Shown piece by piece: positions 4,930 through 5,223 of a DNA stretch of 5,223 nt (the stretch's first letter is position 1; each line of letters opens with the position of its first letter). Made by a program: the position numbers and the translations under genes. This DNA comes from JAIBJP01 sp035639875 (GTDB lineage: Bacteria; Actinomycetota; Thermoleophilia; Gaiellales; Gaiellaceae): contig DASQXE010000009.1 in assembly GCA_035639875.1 (NCBI GenBank), forward strand, positions 1 through 5,223, written 5' to 3'. Under the pieces are notes generated by a model that was given only the letters and a program-made list of their open reading frames with translations, was not told the origin of the DNA and did no database searches.

Positions 4930-5223
4930 ATGCGACAAGTGAGGCAGTTGAATGAGACGGAGGAAAAGCGGATCAGGCTCGGCGCGATGACCCGAGTGTG
5001 GGTGTCGGCGCTGATGGCGGCTCTTGGGGTGATCGGGTTCCTCCTCGGCGCAGGCTCGTTCGCGCTCAGCGCGACGCGGACGGACGCAACCGTCAACCTC
5101 CGCAAGACGAAGCTCGGCCCGGTCCTGGTGAACTCGAAGGGGCACACCCTCTATCTCTTCAAGAAGGACAAAAACGGCAAGAGCTCCTGTACCGGGAGCT
5201 GCGCGACCTCCTGGCCGCCGTTG
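4930..5223 (+). CDS. Secreted/anchored Yx(FWY)xxD repeat protein, COG4315/PF03640 type (3' end beyond window)
   Basis: The first 98 residues are visible. A charged N-terminal segment (1-22) leads to a hydrophobic segment at about 23-48 (VWVSALMAALGVIGFLLGAG...) ending FALSA-T, which could be a signal peptide cleavage site or an uncleaved anchor. The mature part begins with LVNSKGHTLYLFKKD at 66-80, which carries the family motif Y75-x-F77-x-x-D80. C87, C91 (C-x3-C) and W95-P-P follow, all typical of the 'secreted repeat of unknown function'. Many members are lipoproteins, but no lipobox Cys is present here. The biochemical role of the family is not established. The gene is divergent from the minus-strand genes and follows a long structured leader. 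I chose ATG 4930 on its Shine-Dalgarno. Family members usually have two or more motif copies, so more should follow outside the window. Confidence 0.9.
   Translation, partial: MRQVRQLNETEEKRIRLGAMTRVWVSALMAALGVIGFLLGAGSFALSATRTDATVNLRKTKLGPVLVNSKGHTLYLFKKDKNGKSSCTGSCATSWPPL

Noticed and set aside
4618..5145. 175-codon minus-strand frame
   Set aside because: It is antisense to the start of the secreted-protein gene and to the structured leader, with no motif and His/Arg/Pro-rich composition.

Overview
The window is GC-rich throughout, with a strong G/C preference at third codon positions. Its gene types (a class III cyclase fused to an NB-ARC-like ATPase and helical repeats, an IS256-type transposase, a small FDxH zinc-finger-like protein, and a secreted Yx(FWY)xxD repeat protein) fit a high-GC actinobacterium. 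The Thermoleophilia/Rubrobacter side of that phylum is plausible but is only an inference.

Layout. Positions 1-1986 (minus) hold the first 662 residues of a large signalling regulator that runs off the left edge. About 2021-3494 is a complete IS256-family insertion sequence. Its transposase (2070-3386, minus) is intact, with the full DDE triad, a C-x2-H motif, a strong ribosome binding site and recognisable imperfect terminal inverted repeats. The element lies only about 34 bp upstream of the regulator's start codon and in the same orientation, so it has probably replaced whatever promoter region the regulator once had. Positions 3518-3769 (minus) encode an 83-residue Cys/His protein resembling FDXHR-type putative zinc-binding proteins, ending about 24 bp from the IS edge. 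All three minus-strand genes are co-directional.

Positions 3770-4929 form a 1.16 kb stretch without a convincing gene but unusually rich in DNA symmetry. It holds a 12-bp-arm inverted repeat with a second hairpin inside it (3857-3920), a near-perfect palindrome abutting two tandem 23-bp repeats (3958-4018), an 11-bp-arm inverted repeat (4502-4547), and a nested set of inverted repeats (about 4648-4804). The core of that last set is a 12-bp GC stem followed by T6, which looks like a terminator or a structured RNA. A possible 56-codon ORF at 4005-4175 is weakly supported.

From 4930 to the right edge (plus) is the 5' part of a secreted or membrane-anchored protein of the COG4315/PF03640 type with a clear Shine-Dalgarno. 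It is divergent from the minus-strand group, so the 1.16 kb spacer must hold the control sequences for both directions.

No clear new multi-gene system is visible. The most interesting items are the IS-regulator junction, the structured region ahead of the secreted-protein gene, and the tandem-repeat/palindrome block.
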